DNA of 64,000 bases. It comes from Benincasa hispida. Lineage: Eukaryota; Streptophyta; Magnoliopsida; Cucurbitales; Cucurbitaceae. The stretch is taken from assembly GCF_009727055.1 (NCBI RefSeq), contig NC_052359.1, positions 16,203,422 through 16,267,421 on the forward strand. The letters run 5' to 3'. Made by a program: the position numbers and the translations under genes. Shown here piece after piece: positions 1-11,159 of the stretch (its first letter is position 1; every line of letters starts with the position of its first letter). A model generated the notes under the pieces. The model was not told the origin of the DNA. It saw nothing but the letters and a program-made list of their open reading frames with translations, and did not search any database.

Positions 1-960
1 GTGTTTATTTTGTAATTAATTGAGTAGATTATGGGTTGTAACTTCTCATTCTCTATGGGAAGGTAAAATTTTGGTTTTCTAGCTTAGGGATTTGGAGGAA
101 CTCAATGTTATTTTTGGAGATTCTTAATTTATGATGTATATGATCTTACTTATGGATTCTCACTCTAAATTTATTGATTATGTACTGCATTTCCATGTAT
201 TTGATTGACAACCAATACTTTTTTATGTAGTTCCATGCTCATGTTTAACCTTGATTAAGGAAATGAACCATAGGAAGAAAGAGATAGATTGACGTGCTCA
301 GTTGTGAATTTAACCACAGTAGGTAATGCTTTAATCAATCTTGATGTGAAAATCGTATTGAGCGAGTTAACTAGACGGTGGAAGTTAATTAGTTCATCCT
401 AGCATATCCTTAGAATTTAATGCGATTAGCTAATGTGATTAGAGCACGTTCGTCTTCTCATGCTAGTTAATTAGATAATAAGGACGGTTAGTAAGGGTTC
501 TAATTAATTGGCTAGACATAAGCAAGAAGTTTAAGTCATATGTTATGGTTCAATGATCTTAATTGCATTAGGTGAATCCATTCCTTTTAGCTAGGACATA
601 TGATGATTCCAATTCTATCTTTACTTTTCTTTCATTTTATTTTCTTTTATGCATTTCGTTCTAATCCACACCAGCGACCCCCCCCCCCCCCCCCAAAACT
701 CTAAACTAAAAATGAACTTCGAGGAACTAATCTTTCGTGCTTTCCTATGTTTCGACCTGCTGCGTGTACTACCAGTTAGTATAAGTAGCTCATTCGGTGG
801 TTTATAAATATTATTTGTCTAGTAAGGGTTTATGGGCGGAGATAAATTCTAAGCTTAGCAATTCATCTTAATTCATTTTAGCTAGGAATAAAATTAAGTT
901 TAGGTTTCCATTAAACAAAAATTAAGTTTCATATAGTTCTTTGGTTTTTACAAAACATTT
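1..960 (+). mobile_element. Ty3/gypsy LTR-like fragment (U5 side), cut by window edge
   Basis: Non-coding sequence resembling the 3' part of the gypsy LTR at 4695-5891. It shares a run of 'aatgcgattagctaa'-like words, and near position 750 it has the box TTCGACC that recurs close to the 3' end of the other gypsy LTRs in this window. The left end is beyond the window and the right end is not clear. No primer binding site follows, so it is a 3' LTR, solo LTR or truncated copy. Assignment is by eye and moderate to weak. Confidence 0.35.
678..694. repeat. poly-C tract (17 C)
   Basis: An uninterrupted run of 17 C inside the gypsy LTR-like fragment, striking in an AT-rich setting. Such tracts are slippage-prone, so the length may be polymorphic or a sequencing artefact. 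Confidence 0.9.
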
Positions 961-978
961 GTCCACCCCATTTTGTCC

Positions 979-1517
979 ACTATTATAATGAGGATTTAAC
1001 TTGTGGCAGATCTCGCCTTCTCGTAGCAACCTAGATTTTCTGCTACCTACAAAGGAAAAACATAAAGGAAAAGAATGAGCTAGAAGCCCAATGATGAACA
1101 ACTTACAAGGTCTTTTTCAACCATGAGTGACAAATAGCTCAATCAGCATATCCACATAACGAGGTTACTACTCAAACCTCAAGTTTGAACGAGTCTATTC
1201 CCTGTTTTACCTACACAGACAATATATAATTAAACATATTTGTCTTATTACTATATGCACATAGATCCCTTCCTTGTGGGCTCAGAAACTAGACTCGTCG
1301 GTCCTCTGACCATCTCATATGAGGTTCCCCTCACAAGTTCAAAAACTAGGCCCAATAACCCCCTAACCATCATGTGAGATTCCACCACAGGCTTAATAAC
1401 GAACTGTGAATGATATTCTTTAAAGGTTTCTTGTGAGTTTTATAGTTATTCATGTATGTGTAGCTTACTACGATGATGAGAAAATGCGGCCTCAAGTTAA
1501 ATCCTCATTATAATAGT
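979..1517. mobile_element. Foldback/MITE-like element with 25-bp perfect terminal inverted repeats
   Basis: The 25 bases at 979-1003 are the exact reverse complement of 1493-1517 (arms start ACTATTATAATGAGG), enclosing about 490 bp without coding capacity. Partial similarity continues a few bases inward. Preceded by C, the left arm reads CACTATT, which recalls a CACTA end, but the right side ends TAGTTG rather than TAGTG and no clear target duplication is visible. Most likely a MITE; superfamily unresolved. Confidence 0.5.
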
Positions 1518-3000
1518 TGGGTGCATGGTAGCACTTCAGGACACCTGAATTTCCCTGATTAACTCACAAACCTCAAGTTGAGAGCATGGTCAACAAGCTT
1601 AATGCATAGGCACTCCCTTCAATGCATAGGCTCCTCCCCAGAACCCTAATTCTCTCTAATTCCCTCCTTTTTAAGTCTTCTTTAAGGAGATTTGAGTTTT
1701 GAGATGCAATGAAACCCTGGGGTATTTATAGGCCTTCATGAGTGTCTTCGTCACTCACCTCATTCCCTCAATGCATGACACTTGTGCATAGGAACCCTAT
1801 GTGTCAACACCAAGCAAAGTCCAACGTAACATCTTTAACACCTCCTACTTGCATGTAAAGCTTAGGTGCTTATACCACACGTAGGCCAATGCATAGCTAC
1901 CCTTGAGGTGGAATTTTGACCATTTGCATGTCCTCCTATGCGCCCACCTCATCGTTGGCTCGGCCAAGACTCCACTTGGTTGAGCCATATACCTCACTTT
2001 GCTGTCAATTTGACCTTACTTCCTAAGTTTACTCAAGTCAACGCATGGTAGCTTATGTTGGGTGCATGGTTGCCTCACCAACGACCTTATATGCATCCAA
2101 CATCATCCCCTATGCGTCTAACCTTCCTTTACTTCATTCTTCCTTTGTTTTTATCTTCTTCTCAAAGCATAACTTTCTCCTTTGAGCCCAAGATATAGCT
2201 ATGTGTCCTCTTTGTCTCACTTCACCTCCAAGTATGCGTCCACATGGCCATCCATGCACCCACTTCTTCATCTATGCACCCAACACTCCAATCTTTAGGG
2301 TTTTCTCCACATGTAATGTCGTATATTACCCAACACTTAGCCAATTCTTTCCCTTGAATACCCTATGTGCCTACCAATCTCTTTCAATGCATCCAACCCT
2401 AACTTTTTTCTTTGGTGGTGCATAGTTTAATACAAAGTTCACTCCACACTTAACCAAATCTTCCCCCATGCTTTCACCTTGTCCCTAACCTCAAATCATG
2501 GCTCTTCAAGCTCACAACATAGTTTCTAATACTCACAACATAGCTTGTCATAGCATAGCCCCTCACGTTCACCGCATGGTCTCTTATTCCTCATAGCATA
2601 GCTTCCAACATCCGCCAAGTATTCAAAATTATCCAAAGTCACCCTTAGGATGCACCTACTATGCATCCAACTTGCTAGCTATGACTTACTATGTTATCAC
2701 TTGATCAACTATGCTACCAATGTGCTATGACTTTTTATCTATGCTATGACCTACTTCCTCAACTACACTATGAGTTGAACATAGCCAAAATTCTCCATTT
2801 TATCCTATGCTACGAATCCAACTCTTATTCTCATGGCATAGTTTGAACACTTAGCCAAATTTTTTAATCTAACTACTATCCTCTAACACTTGGAAATTTT
2901 TCTTCCTCCAAGGCATAGTTTAGGTATTTAGTCAACTTTTCCCTTCCAAGGCTTGAATTCTAAGTTCTTCCTTCTACCCAAGTAATCATGTGAAGGCTCA
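1518..3000 (-). mobile_element. Probable minus-strand LTR-like repeat with TATA box and recurring 'atgcat' words
   Basis: Non-coding. Read on the minus strand, 1730-1723 gives TATAAATA in a context (GGCCTATAAATACC) very like the LTR promoter at 60722-60732. From 1590 to 2670 short words such as aatgcatagg, atgcatccaac and catggt recur irregularly. No primer binding site or LTR termini are recognised, so retroelement identity is inferred from the promoter-like block only. Confidence 0.3.
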
Positions 3001-4694
3001 AGTGTTACAGTGAAACTAAGGTCGAGTTCCTTGAGGGATTATATTAATCAAGTGACAATGAGGATGCATATCTTTTGCCATGTCCTGAACAAGTATGTGA
3101 AGTTAAGTATGAGCTCAAGCTTCATCTCGAGGAACCCTAGGTGATAAAGTTAGAGGCTGCAAAGCCTCGTTCTGTTCTTCCCTCTGGCATTTATTTTATT
3201 TTTTAATATTGCTCATCTCTACCTCACAAGTCCATTCAGTCTTTCTTTTTAGTTGAGTCAATCGAGTCAATATTTATTTTTCCAAAAACACAAAAATTCA
3301 AAAATATTTCTGACTCTAGAGCCCTTGAACACTTCAACAGCCCACTTCTCTTAAGTAGCTTTGTGGATTCAAGGAAGAAAAGGCTCAATAAATATTAGAA
3401 TTTCTATGTACTCTGATAGGAAACCAACGTCGGGCAACCGACGTTAAAAATTTTCATTTCCTAGAGGCAGCCATGCGAAAAATTTAGTTTTTTTTTTTTT
3501 CTTTTGTAGGTTCTTCTTCTTGATCATAAAAAGAGAAAGAAGATCAGATAAAGTTGCGCCCTCTTACTGCTATCCCATGCACGTGAATGTTATCAAGGCA
3601 GTTTTTTTGTTCCCCTTACTCTTTTATTTCATAGAGCATAGATTAGAGATACATTGAGGACAATGTATCATTTTAAGTTGGAGGTGGGGTATCTTACAAT
3701 AGATTGGGACCGTTGAGCGCTGTGCTCAAACTATGTTTGTATGCTTAAAATGTTTGCTTTCTCTTTTGCTTGGTTTGTTATGATGTCTTATCTATGACGC
3801 ACACTTTGTGATTAAATTTGTATGAGAAGGTTTGAAGAGCATGATCATGATTTTTAGCCCAATTTTGAAAAGGTTTCTTCTCTCTCGTGCATCTTTAAGT
3901 CGTTGTTCTTGCGAACATAGGTCTTGCTTACCTAGAATTGTATTATTTGGTTTTGATTTCTGTTGTGACCCCAAAAGGCCCACCCACCTTTGGCTTTCGA
4001 GTAACCCTACTTGCTTTAGAGAAAAACTAGATAAAGTGGATAAAATAAGCCTAGTGTATGTGAATAAAAAAAATAGTTGCTGAAAAAAGGTAAGTTAAAG
4101 TAAAAAAAATAAAAAAATAAAAAATAAAAATAAAAAGTAAAGAAAAAAGCATTGCTAGCTAGAAAAAAAAATGTGTGCGTGTGCATGGATAAATGTAAAA
4201 AGAGCTACCTCCGCCATGTCAAATATGGGCCCTGCGGGAAACGAGTGGATAGGTTCCCTACGATTGAGTATGAACACTAGTCCTCTAGGTAAAACAAATG
4301 CCGTCTACGTTTTCTGTGCATGAGTTAGGCACCCTTGTCTTAGTGTTGTCCTCTTTTTTGCAAATTTGATATGTCTAAAGCTGATAACCTAGCAAGAGTA
4401 GAGGAAAACAGATTGAGAACCTTATAAAATCTTTTCAGGTTGTGTGAGCTAAATTAGAAAGACTCTGACCTCATTCATGCATGAATAGATTTAGAATCAT
4501 TTTTTAAAAATGCACTTCATTGATTGATTGTAATCGAACTTCATTCTTGATTGTAAATTTCATCCTAATGGACTGTTGAGACTAGAGTAACTACCTTCGC
4601 AACTTGAGCAAGCATATTTTTGTAAAAATGAATGTATTTGCTTGAATGTGTTTCTACCTTGCTCAGGACGAACAAGAATTAAGTTAGAGGTGTT
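3001..4694 (+). mobile_element. 3' non-coding region of a Ty3/gypsy (Tat/Athila-like) element
   Basis: No coding sequence survives. Two landmarks of the 3' region of plant Tat/Athila elements are visible. At 3651-3690 is the phrase 'attgaggacaatg' followed by a purine-rich AGTTGGAGGTGGGG. At 4663-4694 'gctcaggacgaacaag' leads into a purine-rich AGTTAGAGGTG that directly precedes an LTR start. An A-rich low-complexity stretch lies at 4085-4175. The left boundary is arbitrary. Confidence 0.5.
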
Positions 4695-5891
4695 TGATAG
4701 CTCTAAAAAGAGCAATAATTTCTAGCTTAATTTAGGTTCGAAAATAGATTTTTAATGTTAATTATCCTATTTTATAGGTATCAAGCACTAAAGAGGTGCA
4801 ATCGAGCATTAAGATGTCAACCGGGGTTAATTTGAAGCAAATTGGAGATAATTTGAGCATCTGGGCTTCAAAGAAAGAAAAGTGACCAAAATGCCCCTGG
4901 ACCGAGCATAGCAACCCTCTACATAATGTAGCTCTATGTTATAAGAAAATTTCAGATGATCATCGCAGCATCGTGACCCTATCGCTAAGCACTCACGCTA
5001 CCTTAGAAGCCAGAATACTCGGCCACAGCATCGATTTTTTAGGTTAGGCAGAATACTCGGCGACAACATTGGTTTTTTAGGTTTATAGGCTTTGAATTTT
5101 ATGAGGTTGATTGTGAATCTTCTTGAACCTTGTTGTTATTGATTTCCTTTCTTTGATTTAATTTCTAGAGCAAGCATATAGATAGATTGAATTGACAACC
5201 CAATTTGTTGTATGCTTGTCTTTGCTATGCGTGATCTTTAATGTCTGTAATTGCACTGAAAGCATGCTTAATTCAATAGCAATAGGTTTTAATTTAAATT
5301 ATGGCATGATTTCTAGGCTATCTAGGATCACCTAAATGATAACAAAACATAAGGATTGAAAATGCATTAGGTTAGAATTGGCTATTCATTCTTAATGTCT
5401 TAATCAATCTAAGAACGTAATGCGATTAACTAAATGAAAGGGCTGACGTGACAACATTTAGTTAATCTAGGAATCTATAGCATGTTTATTTTCATCAGGG
5501 AGTTTGTTAGGGATTTCCCTATATTCGATTAGGCTTAAGAAATAGTTAATTCAAGATTTTTCTCATGATTAATCGATGATTAGATTCATAGAAAACCTGA
5601 TGATCTCTAAATCGACAAAGGTAATCTTGTGGTTGATCTCTCTCTTTCTCAATCTATCTTACTTTTTCGCACTTTTGATTTCCGTATTTAGTTTTCCTGT
5701 CAACCAAACAACAAAACCCCTCGTTTTTATTTCTTTCCAAGGATTTATTTAACTTCGAGAAGTTTCATCCTAGGCTCCCTTGTGGTTCAACCCGATCTTG
5801 CCACTACGATTACTTTTTATTTGTATTGTTAGATTGTGAAAATAAATATTATTTGATCAGTAGATAGTCTCGAGAAGTTTCCTCTACATCA
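4695..5891 (+). mobile_element. Ty3/gypsy LTR (3' or solo), 1.2 kb
   Basis: Starts TGATAGCTCTAAAAAG, the same TGATAR..AGAAAT style of start as the gypsy LTRs at 55693, 55917 and 60179, and ends CTACATCA. A decayed polypurine tract directly precedes it, which makes it a 3' LTR. No primer site follows. The next base begins copia leader sequence, so this gypsy element probably inserted into the copia host, whose own 5' end is not in the window. Confidence 0.6.
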
Positions 5892-6472
5892 ATGCCCTTG
5901 GCACATCCTTCCTTAGGAAGGTATTTGCATGGGTCAATATGAAGGTAAATGGAGAAAGTGTTTATAGTAAGTGAGAGAAGGATATATGTCAACACATCCT
6001 ATGACCTCCTTTATTAGTTTATAATGTTTTTTCATGCTCGGCCTCGTGGTGCCCTAGGAGCGCCCCCCTTCGGAACGAACTCCAAAAATGGAAAGATCTA
6101 TATAGTCAATTGTACCAATTATATTTTTCCCTGAGGAAGGCTAATTGAGGTGAGGCTATAGGGTTGAAAATGAAGAGATACACTTACAAGAAAACATAAA
6201 GAAAGTTAATGATTTCTTGACCAAATCAATGGTAATTAAATATTATAGGAATAAGAGTCATTATGGTATAATATTTAATTGAGAATTTCTCAACTTATTG
6301 AAGAAATAACTGTACACCCGGAGGTAGAATTTATTCTAAATCACTTAAGTATTATTTCAAAGTTAAATGATATTAGAGTTCAGTAAGAATTTTCCCAAAT
6401 CTGTTTGGATTAAATGAGCTTTTGCAAAGATATCTAATATAAATAGTTTGTTTTGTTTAGCAATTAATAATC
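5892..6472 (+). other. Host copia leader fragment
   Basis: Non-coding leader upstream of the host gag. The stretch around 5925-6010 (tttgcatgggtcaat, agtgagagaagg, tatgtcaacac) matches the leader of copia element 3 around 22340-22430. The 5' part with the primer site is absent. Confidence 0.6.
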
Positions 6473-7907
6473 ATGACTAGTGTTATAATCACTTTTGTTG
6501 GTGCCATTAAGTTAACTGTCAAAAATTACATGAGTTGGAAAAATACTAACATTGTCTTAGTCATTGACGACCCCAAATTTGTTCTAACCGTGGAATGTCC
6601 TCTAGCCCCTGGACCCAATGCATCACAAAATGTTCGTGATGCCAATGATAGGTGGACAAAGGCCAATGATTAGACTTGAGTCTATATTTTGGCAAGCTTA
6701 ACTGAAGTCTTGGCTAAAAAACATGAGACCATGGTCTCTACACACAAGATCATGGGGTCATTGGTGAGATGTTCGTGTAACTATCCACACATCTCAAGCA
6801 TGATGCTCTCAAGTTCATTTTCAACATGAGGAAGAATGAGGGATCATCTATTTGAGGGTATGTCCTTAACATGATAGTCCAATTCAACGTAACAAAGATG
6901 AACAGGGTTACCATAGACGAGTCCAATCAGGTAAGCTTTATTCTAGAGAATCTTTAGAAAAGCTTCTTATCGTTCAGCAGAAATGGTGTAATGAACAAAA
7001 TAGAGTACAATCTTACTACCCTTCTCAACGAGCTATAAACTTACGAGTCGTTGATGAAAGTCAAAGGATAACATGGAGAGGAAAATATTGATAGTTCCTA
7101 AAAAATTTTCCACAAGGGTTCTACCTTTGGGCTAAGTTTATGCCTTCTTACTCAGGCTCAAAGAAATAGAAGTAGAAGAAAGGTGGCAAAGGGAATAAAG
7201 CTGCTCCTACTCCTTCTGTTGCTGCCTAAAAGGCCAAAAAGACCAACAAAGGGAACCTATTTTCATTACAACCAGGCTAGGCACTGGAAGAGTAATTGCC
7301 CAAAATAATTGGCTGAGAAAAGGAAGACAGAAGAAGATAAATATGATTTAGTGGTTTTAGAAACTTGTTAAGTGGAAAATGACAATTTTTATTGGATACT
7401 TGATTCAAGAGCCACTAACCACGTTTGTTCTTCATTACATGAAACTAGTTTTTGGCAACAGCTGGAGGCTGGAGACATGACTTTGTGGGTTGGGATAGGA
7501 TAGGTCGTCTTGGCAGTTACAGTTGGGAGCTTAAAGTTATTTTTTAATTCAAAATTTATATTGTTGATCAATGGCTTTTTTGTTCCTCACTTTAAGGGGA
7601 ATATAATTTTTGTATCTAGTTTATTGGAAAATTCATATAATATATCATTCATTCATGGTAAAGTATTTATTTCGAAAAATGATATTGATATTTGTTCAAC
7701 AATAAATGAAAATAACATATATGTGCTAAGGCCATTAGTATAAAAAATGCTCCATAATGTTGAAATGTTCAACACTACAATAACAATAGACTTAATAGGA
7801 TTGAGAAGTTGGTCAAGAATAGACTTCTGAAAGAGTTAAAAGAAAATTATTTACCTGTATGTGACTCTTGTGTAGATGGAAAAATAACAAAAGACCTTTT
7901 ACTGGGA
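6473..7907 (+). pseudogene. Host copia gag-protease-pre-integrase, decayed
   Basis: Encodes the capsid-like gag and start of the polyprotein of a copia element. An ATG at 6473 opens 66 residues matching the gag of element 3 (shared ECP..P and ASQNVRD / ATQNVRD, then DRW). Stops and frameshifts follow. The zinc knuckle at 7265-7303 reads YFHYNQARHWKSNCP: both leading cysteines are tyrosine (TGT to TAT, TGC to TAC), so zinc binding is lost. The protease motif at 7390-7430 reads WILDSRATNHVC, with the family's G changed to R. The pre-integrase segment (CDSCVDGKITK, near 7860-7890) stops at 7907, where element 1 begins. Non-functional. Confidence 0.75.
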
Positions 7908-8745
7908 AAGGTCCCCTACTAGCTTGTAACGGACTAGCTCTAGAATAGCCTAATAAGTTAATTTGAAACGTCCAAATTAGAATTAAGAGAATTAGTAATT
8001 ATATGAGATATAATTATATGTTTAATTTTAGAATTAAATGGAATAGGAGAATTTATATATTTAAATATGATTTAAATATGTAAAGATGGATATGTGTTAA
8101 AATTAATTTAATATTTGATATTAAATTAATTAAGTTTTATTTAATAATTAATTTATGAAATTAATTAAATTTTCATTTTAAAATAGATTTTATAAAATCA
8201 AATTCTTATTTTAGATAAAATTGGAAAAGTAAAAACAAAAAACACACAAAATGGAAAAAAAAGATTTTTCCATTATCCATCACCTAAGTAGCTCACACAT
8301 GAAGCAATATCTTGGCCTTGTCTTCTCCAAGCATGAGTTGCAACTCATGCAACCCTTCTCTTTGTATGTTGATCTGCAATATAATGAAGAGATTGGAGTA
8401 AAAATCTTGCATGCAATCTATAGAGAATTTTAGAGAAAATTCGGGTCGAAGAAAGGGTTCTTCAACAAGGTTGCTACAATGAGCTTTTCTCCAGATTCAA
8501 ACTTGTTCTGAGTCCCATAACTCAATCTAGAGCACCAAGAGAATAGTGGGGAAGATCTTGAGGTGGTCTGCAATAAGATATGGAGAAGATAGCAGCTGGA
8601 GATAGAGCTTTGAAGAAGTTTTACAAGAGGTATGTCTTGAAACCCACTCGTGTCTGCAAAAGCATGCTTTATATTTAGCCAAAATTAGTGAAATTGAATG
8701 CTTAGATGATCCTTTTGCTTCTGCTGTTATTGATACAATCCTACA
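7908..8745 (+). mobile_element. Copia element 1 5' LTR, 5'-truncated
   Basis: About 840 bp closely matching 15161-16014 of the 3' LTR, with a few percent differences by eye. Only the 3' half remains. It ends ...CAATCCTACA and is followed directly by the primer site, as expected for a 5' LTR. Confidence 0.8.
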
Positions 8746-8747
8746 AT

Positions 8748-8759
8748 TGGTATCAAAGC
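8748..8759 (+). promoter_or_regulatory. Primer binding site, tRNA-iMet type
   Basis: TGGTATCAAAGC, one base off the complement of the plant initiator tRNA-Met 3' end (TGGTATCAGAGC). It sits 2 bp after the LTR and primes minus-strand DNA synthesis in copia elements. Confidence 0.85.
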
Positions 8760-11140
8760 ATCAAATAAGCATTCAATTCGGTTTAATTTTGGTTTGGTCG
8801 GTATTTTATATGAGAAATATAAAACTGGTGCACTGATATGGGTTTTTAAGATTTGGCTGTTTAATTCTCTTTAATTTCTCATTTAAATTTGTAAATGGCT
8901 CTTGCTTGATGAGCTTTAATGTGTTCCCAAGAGTCTGTAATTTATTTGGAGTCATTAGAGTTGAAATTAAGCTATAAATAGAAGAAACAAGCGAAGAGGC
9001 CGAGTTGCAGTTCCAGAAAATCAGCCTCTATTCTTATCGTCGTTGAGCTTCATTAGCTAAACAATCATTTAGCTTCATGTGTTAGAAGATGTGAAGAAAA
9101 GCTAGACAATCGTATAGCAATGGGCACTAGTCGTTGTGATATTGAATGCTAGATGATTGTGTACCTGCGAGAGCTAAACGATGCATTCAATTTGCTATAC
9201 GATAGCATTAAGCGATCATTTAGCTTTGGCGTAGGAACTAAATGATACGTTGAATTTACTATACGATGGTACTATGTGATTGTTTAGCAACGATGCGTGC
9301 TAAACGATGCGATGAAGTGCTACGCGATAGCACTGAGCGATCGTTTAGGTGCGGAGCAAAGCGATCGTGTAGACAAAGTTCTAAGTGATGCGTTGAAGTT
9401 TCTATGCGCTGGAACTAAACAAATCGCTTACCTACGATGCTGAACGACGCGATGATGTTCTATATGATGGAGCTAAGTGATCATTTAGCTATGGTGGATT
9501 GTTTAGATGATAGTGTTAAGTGATTGTTTGGTTTTAAACGATAGAACTAAGTGATGCGATGAAGAGCTATACGATAGCCCTGAGCGATCGCTTACTACGA
9601 TCGTTTATCTTTGATCAAGAGCTAAACAATGCGTTGAGTTGCTAAGCGATAGCACTACGCAATCGTTTACCTCTATGCGGTAGCTAAGCGATGCGCCAAG
9701 TTGCTATGCGTAGCACTACATGATCGAATACCTTTGTGTGGTAGCTGGGTGATGCGTTGAATGCTATGCGATGGCATTAAATGATCGTTTGCCTTTTGTG
9801 CGCGCTAAATGATCGGCTTCATGCATTAGACGATGGAGCTAAGCGATCGTGTTGTAAATTGTCCGTACTAAACGATAGACCTACACGATAGTGTGAGACA
9901 CTAAGTGATCGTGTAGCTTCCTTCAGCACTAAACGATGACACTATGCGATTGAAGGAAAATATTACACGATCATGTAGCTTTGCTAAACGATCAAGCATT
10001 TACTAAACGATCATGAAAAATGCAAGACGATGGTCGTCATTGCTAAACGATGAGACTCAGTGAGATGTTGAACATGTGCAAGGGCTGCCGATTCGACCAG
10101 TTCTCTTGTGATCTGGTCTGGTTTAGCTTCGAATGGTTCTTGGTTGGTCCGGTTCAAACTTGGCTAGTCTAATTCAGATAGTTTGGGCAGTTCGGGAGCA
10201 GTTCGGAAGCTGTTTTGTAATAATTAGGTTTTGTTTGCTTGTTTTTGCCAAAACTAAAAACCATATCAATCTATGTTTAATTACGTATGCATTTGATGTA
10301 TGTTATAATTAAATAAATCTTGTATGTGCATATAGTATGCTATTTAGATTTAAAATCCCACCATAGGAAGCATGTTACATGCATTGAAAGTATGTTATAA
10401 TTGTTGTAATATATAGTATGCATGTTAGGGTTTCTTGTATTTAATATAAATGTTATATTAAATGTTGAATGCCTCATGTATGTTATCGATGTTTAGCATG
10501 TCTAAAGTTTTATAAGTTGTTATACAATTGGGTTAGACATAATCCATAAACAATAGTTGCATGCTCACGGCTGACTAAGGTTGGGGGTACTTAAGTTGAC
10601 GGCTGACAGAACACCTTCTACCGGAGGATTATGGCCGAATTATTGAACGTTGGTAACCGGTTTTATGAGCATACGTGAGTGATGTAAGGTAATAAAATGG
10701 TTTATCACCTAGACATCGTAGGTTAAAATACAATTATCAGAGTTATATTTGGATAAACTACATATACTTAGGGTTGTTTTATTAGCTGAAAAGAACCTAA
10801 GTATAAATATACCCAAATAGAACACTTAAGTGGCAGTTTAATAATTTCTATATGATATAGTTATTAGAAAACTTCAGTGGGAGATTAATAACATATACGA
10901 TACGTTATTTTTAGCTCTCACGTCTCTAAGAGTTAACAATCCAGATTTAAGCGGTACTTCGTGTCACCCTGGAAGAGACCTCCCTATGGAGAGTATTTTT
11001 TAGCTTAAATCAAGATTTCAGTGAATAAGAGGAAGTTGTTCAAATATAAGTCTATTATATGATAAATAGATTTCAACTGCCACGTCTCCATATAGTTTAC
11101 ACCATGAGATTCATATAACTAAAATTATGAATTGTGTAGA
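8760..11140 (+). other. Copia element 1 leader (2.4 kb, non-coding)
   Basis: Unusually long stretch between primer site and coding region. It holds the palindromic word array (9050-10055), a segment of repeated ggtt/ggtc words (10085-10215), and blocks shared with element 3's leader, for example 10575-10760 (ctgactaaggttggggg, gtaataaaatggttta, tcacctag). It passes straight into protease sequence near 11150 with no gag between, unlike element 3. Confidence 0.7.
9050..10055. repeat. Array of short palindromic words in element 1 leader
   Basis: About 1 kb built from three recurring words: CTAAACGATGCG, TGCTATACGATAGCA (itself a 6-bp-arm hairpin) and AAGCGATCGTTTAGC. They recur in an irregular compound unit of roughly 60 bp. 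CGATCG and its one-base variants appear many times, making this CpG-rich in an AT-rich setting. There is no open frame. A homologous, shorter array lies at 20742-21350. Confidence 0.85.
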
Positions 11141-11159
11141 TGAGAATGTTGAATTCGAA

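Noticed and set aside
3832..4083. 83-codon open frame in gypsy 3' region
   Set aside because: No recognisable domain and an overlapping frame on the other strand; consistent with chance.
9050..10055. CRISPR-like appearance of repeated palindromic words
   Set aside because: No fixed repeat length, no unique spacers, a eukaryotic retrotransposon setting, and the array moves with a copia leader.
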